DNA of 12,240 nucleotides, from the NCBI GenBank assembly GCA_022574315.1, contig JACZSH010000032.1:1-12240 (forward strand). The letters are read 5' to 3'. The stretch's first letter is position 1. Each line of letters starts with the position of its first letter. Position numbers and translations under genes: made by a program. Below the pieces are notes generated by a model. It ran no database searches, was not told the origin of the DNA, and was given only the letters and a program-made list of their open reading frames with translations. Positions 1-6,620 of this stretch are shown here, one piece after another. This stretch comes from Chloroflexota bacterium (GTDB taxonomy: Bacteria; Chloroflexota; Dehalococcoidia; Dehalococcoidales; RBG-16-60-22).

Positions 1-31
1 GTATCATCATTATTTTTAAAACTTTGCTCAT
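1..31 (-). CDS. N-terminus of an unidentified gene downstream of ccdA (partial)
   Basis: Reading the minus strand, an ATG at 31-29 begins MSKVLKIMMI and runs off the window edge. A strong Shine-Dalgarno GGAGG (complement of 37-41) lies 5 nt upstream, and the start sits about 20 nt after the ccdA stop, so the two are probably cotranscribed. The visible residues, a basic start then hydrophobic, fit the beginning of a signal peptide or membrane anchor. CcdA genes are often followed by a TlpA/ResA-type thioredoxin, which would suit this, but ten residues cannot identify the product. Confidence 0.55.
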   Translation of the reverse strand, partial: MSKVLKIMMI

Positions 32-52
32 GTCTACCTCCAGTAAGTACCT

Positions 53-748
53 TTATCCGGCGAGTGACGAAAACCAGACCAGTTTATTCAACAAGGCCAT
101 TATGCCCAGGGTAATGAGCAGAAAACCGCTCACGCTATAAATAATCCTGGAATATCGCTGTATACGCCTGAGCAGCGGCCTGAAAAAATCAAAAGCAAAC
201 CCGATTATCAAGAAAGGGATACCCAGTCCCAGTGAATAAAAAGCCAGCAGGTACGCCCCGCCCCAGGCCGTCGCCGAGTTCAGGGCAAGAGTCAGGATAC
301 CGGCCAGTATGGGGCCGACACAGGCCGTCCAGGCCATGGAAAAAACCGCCCCGATTAAAAACGAGCGAAAATAACCGGTGGTGCGACCCAGCGACGGAGA
401 CAGCCGCTTCTCAAAATTCAACCAGGGCACTTTCAGCGAGGCCAACATGAACAGCCCGAAGGTAATCAGCAGACCGCCCGATACTTTGTTCAACAGAGCG
501 GAACTGGGATTAATCGCATACGCGGTCAACCCGGCAATCGCCCCCAGGGCAGTAAAAACGAGGGAAAAACCGAGGACGAAGCTGAGGGAGTGGAAAAAGA
601 GGGGCAGGCGAACTCCGACAGCCTTTTTATCGAGCACCTGCGGTCCGGCCAGGCTGGCCATATAGGTGGGTACCAGCGGCACCACGCAGGGTGACAGGAA
701 AGAAAGCAGCCCGGCGCTGAAAGCGACTACTAACGATATATTTTCCAT
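53..748 (-). CDS. ccdA: CcdA/DsbD-family thiol-disulfide transmembrane transporter
   Basis: This 231-residue, largely hydrophobic protein with about six predicted membrane helices matches the length of the CcdA family. The family passes reducing equivalents from cytoplasmic thioredoxin across the membrane to extracytoplasmic thiol proteins, for example in cytochrome c maturation. The two redox cysteines are visible: Cys21 in LSFLSPCVVPLVPTY at the first helix, and Cys143 in MAWTACVGPIL at the fourth. Both sit in the proline- and glycine-rich contexts typical of the family. The start is the ATG at 748; its upstream AAGG is about 14 nt away, so translation signals are modest. The partner is probably the gene starting at position 31. 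Family assignment is firm; whether the target is cytochrome c or another thiol protein is not shown. Confidence 0.9.
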   Translation of the reverse strand: MENISLVVAFSAGLLSFLSPCVVPLVPTYMASLAGPQVLDKKAVGVRLPLFFHSLSFVLGFSLVFTALGAIAGLTAYAINPSSALLNKVSGGLLITFGLFMLASLKVPWLNFEKRLSPSLGRTTGYFRSFLIGAVFSMAWTACVGPILAGILTLALNSATAWGGAYLLAFYSLGLGIPFLIIGFAFDFFRPLLRRIQRYSRIIYSVSGFLLITLGIMALLNKLVWFSSLAG

Positions 749-860
749 CTCAACATATGAACCTTGAAGTCAATCTGAAAGGAAGGTAAGGAGCGAGGGG
801 TGATTTGACTGCCGCTTATCGCGAACAGAGGGGCTGACAACAAATTTATTAGCTCTAAAT

Positions 861-889
861 ATTCTACAGGGTGCCCGATAAAATGTCTA
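861..889 (-). promoter_or_regulatory. Predicted sigma70-like promoter for ccdA
   Basis: On the minus strand TAGACA (complement of 884-889) and TAGAAT (complement of 861-866) are separated by 17 nt, each 5/6 to consensus. It would give a leader of about 105 nt before the ccdA ATG. Predicted by eye only. Confidence 0.45.
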
Positions 890-890
890 A

Positions 891-909
891 CCGGAGCCGG
901 TATCTCCGG
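891..909. repeat. Short inverted repeat between divergent promoters
   Basis: CCGGAG (891-896) and CTCCGG (904-909) form a perfect 6-bp inverted repeat around a 7-nt centre. It lies between the two predicted -35 boxes of the divergent genes, where a regulator of both could bind. There is no further evidence that it is an operator. Confidence 0.25.
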
Positions 910-925
910 ATGAAGGTTTTAGCGA

Positions 926-955
926 TGGACAGACCACGGCGAGACGTCTTATAAT
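926..955 (+). promoter_or_regulatory. Predicted sigma70-like promoter for the nuclease gene
   Basis: TGGACA (926-931, 5/6 to consensus) and a perfect TATAAT (950-955) are separated by 18 nt. Transcription would start near 961-963, giving a leader of only about 20 nt before the proposed start at 982. Confidence 0.55.
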
Positions 956-981
956 TTAAGAGTAACGGGAGGAGGCTAACC

Positions 982-2127
982 ATAAAACCTTTAAGCTACA
1001 CCCAGATTGCGATGTATCAGTCCTGCCCTTTAAGCTACAGGCTCCGCTACATCGACCGGCTGGAGGCGAAGGAGAAGTGGTACTTCAGCTTTGGTAAAAC
1101 GATACACCTGTGCGCCGAACACTTTTTCAGGGTAAAAGTACCGCCGCCGTCAACACTGGAGGAATTACTGCAATTTTATGAGCAGGAATGGCTCGCCGAG
1201 GGTTTCGAGTCGGCGGAAGAAGAAATGAAGTATAAAGCCTACGGGAGGGAAATCCTCTCCAAGTTCTGGGAAATCCACTATCCCGAATTTCGTCCACCCC
1301 TGGCCGTGGAGCGCCTGTTTTACATCGATGTCGACGGGATAAAGTTGAGGGGATTCATCGACCGGGTGGACAAGCTGGAGAGCGGAGGCTTGTCCATCGT
1401 CGACTATAAAACGAATCGAGATCTGTTTACGATTGACCACCTAGAGCAAGACCTCCAGCTAACGCTTTACCAGATGGCTACGGAGCAACTCTGGCAGTTG
1501 CCCGTGGAAAAATTGACCCTGTACCACATGAGGTCGAATACGCCCTGCAGCTGCGGGCCACGGGATAGCCAACGTCTGGAGCAGGCCCGGCATCTGATAC
1601 TGGAGGTGGCCGAAAATATCGCCCGCGGAAAGTTCCCGGCCACCGAACACCAGTACTGCCCCTGTGACTTCCCGGAACACTGCCCGTACTACCGGCACCA
1701 GTACCTGGTGGCGGCGGGAGACACAGTCGGACAGCCTGAGCTGCCCGGAATAGCCATCGCCGATTCGGTCGAGCAGTATGTTTCCCTACAGCAGCAAATT
1801 AAAGAACTGCGGCCACAGCTTGAAGAAGCCAAGCAGGCGATTATCGGTTTCTGCGAAGCGGAGGGCCTGAACCGGGTACAGGGCAAGGATAACAGCGTAA
1901 CCTACAAGCTGGTGGAGATGACCGGATTCAGCGAGGATGAGGTCAGGGAACTGCTGGCGCCGGCCGGCCTGTGGGAGCAGGTGTTGAGCCTCGACCAGTC
2001 AAAACTAAAGGAGCTTCTCGGCGACGAAGCAACCGCCCAAGATATCCGAAAAAGACTGGAGTCACTGAGAAAGGTGGTATCTACCTCAGCCCGATTATGG
2101 GTAAAAAAATTAGAGGATGAGCCTTGA
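982..2127 (+). CDS. RecB/Cas4-like PD-(D/E)XK nuclease with probable 4Fe-4S cluster
   Basis: PD-(D/E)XK nuclease core, numbered from the ATG at 1012: a helix with GKTIH (28-32), Glu100 in VERLFYID, Asp117 in GFIDRVD, the catalytic VDYKT (130-134), then QDLQLTLYQ. One N-terminal cysteine (Cys5, in YQSCPLSYR) plus Cys216, Cys218 and Cys224 near the end of the domain match the AddB/Cas4 arrangement that holds a 4Fe-4S cluster. A further 140 residues follow, including a probable coiled coil (about 250-275). The function is probably DNA end processing in repair or recombination. Start choice: the ATG at 1012 has no ribosome site, while GGAGG at 971-975 lies 6 nt before an in-frame ATA at 982. That start adds ten residues ending YTQIA, part of the family's usual N-terminal motif. 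No ATG, GTG or TTG lies between the upstream stop (952-954) and 982. The conventional call would be 1012-2127 (371 residues). Confidence 0.85.
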   Translation: MKPLSYTQIAMYQSCPLSYRLRYIDRLEAKEKWYFSFGKTIHLCAEHFFRVKVPPPSTLEELLQFYEQEWLAEGFESAEEEMKYKAYGREILSKFWEIHYPEFRPPLAVERLFYIDVDGIKLRGFIDRVDKLESGGLSIVDYKTNRDLFTIDHLEQDLQLTLYQMATEQLWQLPVEKLTLYHMRSNTPCSCGPRDSQRLEQARHLILEVAENIARGKFPATEHQYCPCDFPEHCPYYRHQYLVAAGDTVGQPELPGIAIADSVEQYVSLQQQIKELRPQLEEAKQAIIGFCEAEGLNRVQGKDNSVTYKLVEMTGFSEDEVRELLAPAGLWEQVLSLDQSKLKELLGDEATAQDIRKRLESLRKVVSTSARLWVKKLEDEP

Positions 2128-2162
2128 CGGGCAGCAGGGTATTATTCGGTTTTGGTTGGTGA

Positions 2163-2248
2163 TGTCATTGCGAGCCGAAGGCAAAGCAATCTATATCGAT
2201 AGTTCAATTATTTGAGATTGCTTCGTTACTACGCTCCTCGCAATGACA
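2163..2248. repeat. Palindromic dispersed-repeat-like element (TGTCATTGCGAG type)
   Basis: The outer arms TGTCATTGCGAG (2163-2174) and CTCGCAATGACA (2237-2248) are perfect reverse complements. Inner arms AGCAATCT (2185-2192) and AGATTGCT (2215-2222) pair as well, so the 86-bp element can fold into a long hairpin. It has no coding capacity. From memory, repeats with this core are scattered through many Dehalococcoidia and some other genomes as non-autonomous palindromic elements. It lies 35 bp after the nuclease stop and could also end that transcript, although no T-run follows. Confidence 0.75.
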
Positions 2249-2290
2249 GTATAATCAACCACCTGCCAACAAAGCCAAAAAACAAGCCGT

Positions 2291-2319
2291 TTGACTTTTC
2301 ATCTTTTTTACTTTATGCT
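2291..2319 (+). promoter_or_regulatory. Predicted promoter of the cobalamin operon
   Basis: TTGACT (2291-2296) and TATGCT (2314-2319) are separated by exactly 17 nt. Transcription would begin near 2326, just before the first riboswitch helix at 2341. The position and the match make it the likely start of the B12-regulated transcript. Confidence 0.65.
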
Positions 2320-2340
2320 GTCCCTAAATAATACGTAACC

Positions 2341-2455
2341 AGAGGCGCCCGAGCGTGAGCGAGGGCATAAATGGAGTGCAAGCCGGTGAGAATCCGGCGC
2401 GGCCGCGCCGCTGTATTGTCGGGTCAGCCCGCCAAGAGCCAGAACGCCAGCCTCT
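2341..2455 (+). ncRNA. Cobalamin (AdoCbl) riboswitch
   Basis: The closing helix P1 is AGAGGC (2341-2346) with GCCTCT (2450-2455). Inside it lie the conserved core GCCGGTGAGAATCCGGC (2392-2408), a variant of the usual CCGGTGnnAATCCGG element, and the B12-box segment GAGCCAGAACGCC (2436-2448). It lies between a good promoter and an intrinsic terminator, upstream of cobT, cobS and cobU. Binding of cobalamin should favour the terminator and shut off the operon. The exact ligand subtype (adenosyl- or aquo-/methylcobalamin) cannot be decided by eye. Confidence 0.9.
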
Positions 2456-2464
2456 CAATATCCT

Positions 2465-2496
2465 GCCTGACTCCGCGGGGAGTAGTAGGCTTTTTT
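2465..2496 (+). terminator. Intrinsic terminator forming the riboswitch expression platform
   Basis: GCCT (2465-2468) and ACTCC (2470-2474) pair with GGAGT (2479-2483) and AGGC (2487-2490) around a GCGG loop, followed directly by TTTTTT (2491-2496). It starts ten bases after the riboswitch P1 helix and lies before the first gene, so it most likely acts as a conditional terminator. Confidence 0.8.
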
Positions 2497-2550
2497 GTTG
2501 AGCCTAACCGCCCCCGACGGTATTCATAAATCAGTAAGGAGGAGTGTGCC

Positions 2551-2754
2551 ATGTCGACTGATAACGGGGACAGAGATAAAAGATTTCACCTCTGGGGGTG
2601 GGGACTCTTTCTGGCCTGTGCCGGTTTCTTTATCGCTTCAGGAATCATGACCGGCGATCTGCTGAGCGTTATCGGCAGTGTCATTTTCCTGGTCGGTTGC
2701 GTTATCTTCATTGTCCCGCTGGTATCCAGAGGAAACCGGGATAAAGGCAAATAG
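2551..2754 (+). CDS. Small two-helix membrane protein, first gene of the B12 operon
   Basis: The gene encodes 67 residues with a strong Shine-Dalgarno AAGGAGG (2536-2542) 8 nt before the ATG. A charged N-terminus (to about residue 13) is followed by two hydrophobic stretches at about 14-32 and 38-59, then a basic tail RGNRDKGK. The short loop between the helices and the positive charges at both ends suggest that both termini face the cytoplasm. No family is recognised. It lies directly behind the cobalamin riboswitch and 73 bp before cobT, so its expression should follow cobalamin need. A role with CobS at the membrane, or in uptake of corrinoid or lower-ligand base, is possible but is inference from position only. 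Confidence 0.75.
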   Translation: MSTDNGDRDKRFHLWGWGLFLACAGFFIASGIMTGDLLSVIGSVIFLVGCVIFIVPLVSRGNRDKGK

Positions 2755-2827
2755 CCGCAATCACCGGAGGACAGCCTTGACTTTTACCGCAGCCACCACC
2801 AAAATTAATTTGAGACAAGGAGAACAA

Positions 2828-3883
2828 ATGCGCATCACTGAAATGATAAAGCCCCTGAACACAGCCGCCATGGCCGAAGCCAGGGCCAGGCAGGACACCC
2901 TGACCAAGCCGCCGGGAAGCCTGGGCAGGCTTGAAGAGCTCTCGATTCAACTGGCCGGCATCCAGGGGAAACCAATCCCCCAAATCAAGCATAAAGCCAT
3001 CATCACCATGGCCGGTGACCACGGGGTGGTGGCGGAAAAGGTGGGCAACTGGCCACAGGAAGTTACCACCCAAATGGTATATAATTTTCTGGGGGGCGGA
3101 GCGGGAATCAACGTCCTTGCCCGGCAGGCCGGCGCCAGGGTTATCGTCGTCGACATGGGAGTAGCCACCGAGCTAAAAACCGACCGCCGATTGGTAGCTA
3201 ATAACATCGGCCGTGGCACCGGTAATATCGCCGTCGGTCCGGCGATGACGATTGAGCAGGCGGAGAAAGCGGTTGAAGCCGGAATCAAGCTGGTACAGGA
3301 CGAGGCAGGGAAAGGACTGGATATCGTGGGCACCGGTGACATGGGTATCGGCAACACCAGCGCCAGCAGCGCTATCTGTGCCGCCATTACCGGCCAGCCG
3401 GTCGCCGAGGTGACCGGCCGCGGCACCGGGTTAACCGATGAACAGCTTACCCACAAAACTAAAGTGATTTGCCGGGCACTGGAGTTAAACCAGCCCGACG
3501 CCGGTAACCCGCTTGATGTCCTGGCCAAAGTGGGCGGTTTTGAAATAGGGGGGCTGGCGGGGGTAATGCTGGGCGCGGCGGCCAGCCGCATTCCGGTGCT
3601 TATCGACGGATTCGTCTCCGGAGCGGCGGCCCTCATCGCCACGGCACTGTGTCCGGCTCTAAAAGATTATCTTATCGCCTCGCACCTGTCCGCGGAGGCG
3701 GGGCACCGCATAATGCTGGAGCACATGGGACTCCAGCCTTTACTGAACCTGAATTTACGCCTGGGTGAAGGCACCGGTGCGGCACTGGGAATGTTCCTGG
3801 TGGAGGCTTCGGTCCGGATTTTATCTGAAATGGCCACTTTTGCCGAAGCCGGCGTATCCGAAGGAGACGAGGCACACCATTGA
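2828..3883 (+). CDS. cobT: Nicotinate-nucleotide--dimethylbenzimidazole phosphoribosyltransferase
   Basis: CobT transfers phosphoribose from nicotinate mononucleotide to a lower-ligand base such as 5,6-dimethylbenzimidazole, giving alpha-ribazole phosphate. The 351-residue length is normal for the family. Diagnostic segments are LTKPPGSLGRLE (25-36), MAGDHGVV (61-68), VGTGDMGIGNTSA (167-179) and RLGEGTGAAL (311-320). Glu314 in the last corresponds to the catalytic base known in the Salmonella enzyme. The frame stays open upstream of 2828, but the ATG there has AAGGAG (2817-2822) 5 nt before it and gives the standard N-terminus. The stop overlaps the cobS start. The enzyme family accepts several benzimidazoles and purines, so the base used here is not fixed by sequence. 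Confidence 0.97.
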   Translation: MRITEMIKPLNTAAMAEARARQDTLTKPPGSLGRLEELSIQLAGIQGKPIPQIKHKAIITMAGDHGVVAEKVGNWPQEVTTQMVYNFLGGGAGINVLARQAGARVIVVDMGVATELKTDRRLVANNIGRGTGNIAVGPAMTIEQAEKAVEAGIKLVQDEAGKGLDIVGTGDMGIGNTSASSAICAAITGQPVAEVTGRGTGLTDEQLTHKTKVICRALELNQPDAGNPLDVLAKVGGFEIGGLAGVMLGAAASRIPVLIDGFVSGAAALIATALCPALKDYLIASHLSAEAGHRIMLEHMGLQPLLNLNLRLGEGTGAALGMFLVEASVRILSEMATFAEAGVSEGDEAHH

Positions 3884-4629
3884 GCAGTTTTCTGGCGGCG
3901 GTACAATTCCTGACCACGATACCGATACCCTGGCGACGTGATTTCAGTCCGGAAGAACTGGGGCGCTCGGCGGTTTACTTCCCGGTAATCGGCGTTATCA
4001 TCGGGCTTATCCTGGCCGGTTTGAGCTGGCTGTTCGGCTTGTTTCTACCTTCCGGAGTCACCAGCGCGCTGCTGATTGCCTTTATGGTAATCGCCAGCGG
4101 AGGGCTGCACCTGGACGGCTTTGTCGACACCTGCGACGGAATCGGCGGGCAAAAACCGGTCGAAGACAGGTGGCGGGCAATGAGTGACAGTCGGGCGGGA
4201 AGTTTCGGCATTATCGGCGTCGTCCTGCTGCTGCTGGTAAAGTACGCCGCCCTGAATAGCGTGCCGGCTAGCTCCCTGCTAATAACCCTGGTGATGATGC
4301 CGATGTTGAGTCGATGGGCAATGGTCTACGCGGTTTTCACGTATAAATACGCCAAGCCAACCGGCCTGGGCAGGGCGTTCAAGCAGAGAACCAGATGGCC
4401 GGGATTCACGGTGGCGACGGTTATCACCGCGGTAATGGCGATGCTTATCGCCCAGCTAATCGGCCTGGCGATAATGATTGTCGTCTGGATAGTAACCGTG
4501 GTGGCGGCCGCCTATTTCAAGGGTAAGTTTTCCGGTCTTACCGGAGATAATTACGGGGCGATAAACGAAATCACCGAAGTGAGCGTGCTTCTTTTCATCA
4601 GCTTACTGGCCAATATGGGGCGATTCTAA
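3880..4629 (+). CDS. cobS: Adenosylcobinamide-GDP ribazoletransferase (cobalamin synthase)
   Basis: CobS is the integral membrane enzyme that joins adenosylcobinamide-GDP with alpha-ribazole (or its phosphate) to complete the nucleotide loop. The protein has 249 residues with several hydrophobic helices. The acidic motif GGLHLDGFVDTCDG (74-87) and the RWRAMSDSRAGSFG segment (97-110) are the family's metal- and substrate-binding hallmarks. The usual LADTADG is here FVDTCDG, with the acidic residues kept. The start is TTG at 3880, sharing bases with the cobT stop (TTGA), with GAGG at 3869-3872 upstream, so the two genes are translationally coupled. The predicted product works at the membrane beside the soluble CobT, CobC and CobU. 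Confidence 0.96.
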   Translation: MSSFLAAVQFLTTIPIPWRRDFSPEELGRSAVYFPVIGVIIGLILAGLSWLFGLFLPSGVTSALLIAFMVIASGGLHLDGFVDTCDGIGGQKPVEDRWRAMSDSRAGSFGIIGVVLLLLVKYAALNSVPASSLLITLVMMPMLSRWAMVYAVFTYKYAKPTGLGRAFKQRTRWPGFTVATVITAVMAMLIAQLIGLAIMIVVWIVTVVAAAYFKGKFSGLTGDNYGAINEITEVSVLLFISLLANMGRF

Positions 4630-4641
4630 GCAGGAGGAAGA

Positions 4642-5247
4642 ATGTCAAGACTGCTGCTGGTGAGACACGGAAATACCAGGAAGAACAGCGCCGAGAGGTT
4701 CTGGGGACACACCGATGTGGCCTTGAGCACGGACGGGGTAAAACAGGCGGAGCAACTGCGCCACCGTCTGGAGAGTGAAAAGATTGACTTTGCCTACGCC
4801 AGCGACCTGTGCCGGGCCTCACTGACTGCGGAAATTATCGCCGGCCCCCACCGGCTGGAGGTGGTCATCTGCACCGAGTTGCATGAGATTAACTTCGGCA
4901 AGGTAGAGGGGCTGAATTTTAAGGAAATCAGCCAACAATATCCGGCACTGGCCGCAGACTGGTCCACGAGAGACCTGAATTTCAGGTTTCCCGAGGGAGA
5001 AAGCATCGGCGACCTCAACCGCCGGGTGAGCCAATTCCTGAACCGACTGGAGAAACATGCCCCGGAGGATACCCTGCTTATCGTCGCCCACAGTGGAGTA
5101 CTAAGGCTGCTGGTCTGCCAGCTACTGGAAATAGCACCGCAGCACTGGCGGCAAATCCGCACCGACCTGGCTTCACTGACCATAGTAGAGACGTATCCCC
5201 AGGGAGCGATACTGAACTTACTGAACGATACTTCGCATCTAAAATAG
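4642..5247 (+). CDS. cobC: Histidine phosphatase, probable alpha-ribazole phosphatase
   Basis: This 201-residue member of the histidine (phosphoglycerate-mutase-like) phosphatase family has the N-terminal LLLVRHGNT (4-12), with phospho-acceptor His9. Arg58 lies in SDLCRASLTAE, the acid pair in ELHEINFGKVEG (79-90), and the second catalytic histidine is His150 in IVAHSGVLR. The residue after RHG is Asn rather than the common Glu or Gln. Such enzymes act on many phosphoesters. The place between cobS and cobU makes dephosphorylation of alpha-ribazole-5'-phosphate (or of adenosylcobalamin phosphate) the likely role. AGGAGG (4632-4637) lies 4 nt before the ATG, 12 nt after the cobS stop. Confidence 0.9.
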   Translation: MSRLLLVRHGNTRKNSAERFWGHTDVALSTDGVKQAEQLRHRLESEKIDFAYASDLCRASLTAEIIAGPHRLEVVICTELHEINFGKVEGLNFKEISQQYPALAADWSTRDLNFRFPEGESIGDLNRRVSQFLNRLEKHAPEDTLLIVAHSGVLRLLVCQLLEIAPQHWRQIRTDLASLTIVETYPQGAILNLLNDTSHLK

Positions 5248-5259
5248 AAGGAGGCTGAT

Positions 5260-5937
5260 ATGTACCAGGTTTTCGTTTCGTGGAGCGGAGGAAAGGACTG
5301 CTGCCTAGCCGCCTACCGTGCCAGCGTCAAAGGTTTTCATGTCCGCTACCTGGCAAATACGGTGACCGAAAACGGTAACCGCTCCTGCAGTCATGGCCTG
5401 GCAGCAAATGTTATCCCGATACAAGCTCAAGCGATGGGTATATCGGTCGTCCAGCGACCGACGACACGCGAGACGTATGAAGTCGAGTTTACCGATATGC
5501 TGAAGGCTTTTCGCCGGGAAGGGATTGAGGGTGGCGTCTTCGGCGACATCGATTTTAACGAGCACCGGGAGTGGATTGAACGGGTCTGCCGGGCGGCTGG
5601 TATTACTCCTCACCTGCCGCTGTGGCTGGAAAACCAGGACAGCCTGATAAGAGAATTTATCGACGCCGGTTTTAAGTCGATAGTAATCGCTACCAAAGCC
5701 GAGATACTCGGCGAGGAGTGGCTGGGCCGGACGATAGACCATGATTTTGTCCGGCAACTGGAAGAACTGAGCCGGACGAAAAGCATCACCCCCTGCGGTG
5801 AAGCCGGCGAGTACCACTCGCTGGTGGTGGACGGCCCGCTGTTTCAGAAACGGCTTGAAATCACCGAGTCTGAAAAAGTCTTGCGGGGAGAGCGCCGGTT
5901 CCTGGAGATTAAAAGGGTAGTGCTGAAGGACAAGTAA
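5260..5937 (+). CDS. DUF71/COG2102 PP-loop ATPase (Dph6-like), B12-salvage context
   Basis: A 225-residue ATP-pyrophosphatase-fold protein. The PP-loop SWSGGKDCC (7-15) binds ATP. GDIDFNEHREW (95-105) and CGEAGEYHSLVVDGP (179-193) are the conserved motifs of DUF71/COG2102. The best-known member is archaeal and eukaryotic diphthine-ammonia ligase Dph6, which amidates diphthine on EF2. Bacteria lack diphthamide, so automated labels of diphthine-ammonia ligase would mislead here. A published comparative-genomic study (de Crecy-Lagard and colleagues, as I recall it) proposed that some bacterial and archaeal DUF71 proteins act in B12 salvage. The position between cobC and cobU, with AAGGAGG (5248-5254) before the ATG and only 4 nt to cobU, fits that. 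An ATP-dependent amide or amidation step on a corrinoid side chain is a reasonable guess, not shown. Confidence 0.9.
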   Translation: MYQVFVSWSGGKDCCLAAYRASVKGFHVRYLANTVTENGNRSCSHGLAANVIPIQAQAMGISVVQRPTTRETYEVEFTDMLKAFRREGIEGGVFGDIDFNEHREWIERVCRAAGITPHLPLWLENQDSLIREFIDAGFKSIVIATKAEILGEEWLGRTIDHDFVRQLEELSRTKSITPCGEAGEYHSLVVDGPLFQKRLEITESEKVLRGERRFLEIKRVVLKDK

Positions 5938-5941
5938 CCGT

Positions 5942-6499
5942 ATGCCAAAAAGCATTCTCATCAGCGGCGGCGCCCGCGCCGGTAAGAGCCACCTCGCCCA
6001 GGAATTGGCCCTGAAACGGGCGCATCCGGTACTGTTCGTGGCTACCGCCGAAGCCAACGACCCGGATATGCGAGACCGAATCGAAAAACACCGTCAGTCC
6101 AGGCCTGCGTCCTGGCGTACCCTGGAAGTGACTACCGGTATCGGCGACCGTATCATCGAAGAAACCGGCGGCGCCAAAACAGTCATCGTAGACTGCATCA
6201 CCCTCCTGGTGAGTAACGTGCTGGGGCGGCATTGCGACCCGGACGGAGAGCCGACCGATGCCACCCTTATCGAGACCGAGGTACTGTCCGAGATTGACGG
6301 GCTGATCAATTGTATCAACCGGGTGGAGGCAGATTTTATCCTCGTCACCAACGAAGTGGGGCTGGGGATAGTCCCTGCTTACCGCTCGGCCCGGTTGTAC
6401 CGCGACCTGCTCGGCAAAGCCAACCAGAAACTCGCCCGGCATGCCGACGAGGTCTACCTGGTAGTATCCGGCCTGCCGCTGCGGGTAAAACCCGGCTAG
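5942..6499 (+). CDS. cobU: Adenosylcobinamide kinase / adenosylcobinamide-phosphate guanylyltransferase
   Basis: CobU (CobP) phosphorylates adenosylcobinamide and then transfers GMP to it, giving adenosylcobinamide-GDP, the substrate of CobS. The 185-residue length is normal. The P-loop is GGARAGKS (9-16). His50 in KHRQSRP with Trp58 fits the histidine that carries the covalent guanylyl group. VDCITLLVSN (83-92) and VTNEVGLGIVP complete the family signature. It starts 4 nt after the DUF71 stop and ends the operon; no convincing terminator follows. With cobT, cobS and cobC it completes the nucleotide-loop pathway, allowing the cell to use imported cobinamide or to rebuild corrinoids with a preferred lower ligand. 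Confidence 0.96.
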   Translation: MPKSILISGGARAGKSHLAQELALKRAHPVLFVATAEANDPDMRDRIEKHRQSRPASWRTLEVTTGIGDRIIEETGGAKTVIVDCITLLVSNVLGRHCDPDGEPTDATLIETEVLSEIDGLINCINRVEADFILVTNEVGLGIVPAYRSARLYRDLLGKANQKLARHADEVYLVVSGLPLRVKPG

Positions 6500-6583
6500 C
6501 CTCATCCCGTTCAAAAGGAACGTCAATCCCCCGTCATTTAGCTTTTCAACAACTCTTTTTGCCTTTTGCCCCTCCAGACACTA

Positions 6584-6592
6584 TGTTATACT
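6584..6592 (+). promoter_or_regulatory. Predicted extended -10 promoter of ligA
   Basis: TGTTATACT gives TG-N-TATACT, an extended -10 element (-10 hexamer 6587-6592). The -35 region is poor; TTGCCC at 6566-6571 would leave a 15-nt spacer. Transcription would begin near 6599, about 22 nt before the ligA ATG. Confidence 0.45.
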
Positions 6593-6620
6593 TTGGGTAG
6601 TCAGTTTCGGAGAGTAATTA

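Noticed and set aside
805..810. TTGACT as a plus-strand -35 box
   Set aside because: There is no acceptable -10 hexamer 16-18 nt downstream; the promoter at 926-955 is far better.
982..2127. Cas4 and a CRISPR system
   Set aside because: The nuclease shares the fold and cysteine layout, but no cas1, cas2, repeats or spacers are present, and the long C-terminal extension is not Cas4-like.
2947..3642. A long open frame on the minus strand opposite cobT
   Set aside because: It is fully antisense to a well-supported cobT, has no ribosome site or recognisable domain, and arises from the codon bias of the GC-rich sense gene.
5260..5937. Taking the DUF71 protein as a true diphthine-ammonia ligase
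   Set aside because: Diphthamide on EF2 is an archaeal and eukaryotic modification, and the operon is entirely about B12, so the family name should not be read as the function.
6508..6522. CGTTC/GAACG hairpin after cobU as the operon terminator
   Set aside because: The stem is only 5 bp and no T-run follows directly, so it is not a convincing intrinsic terminator.
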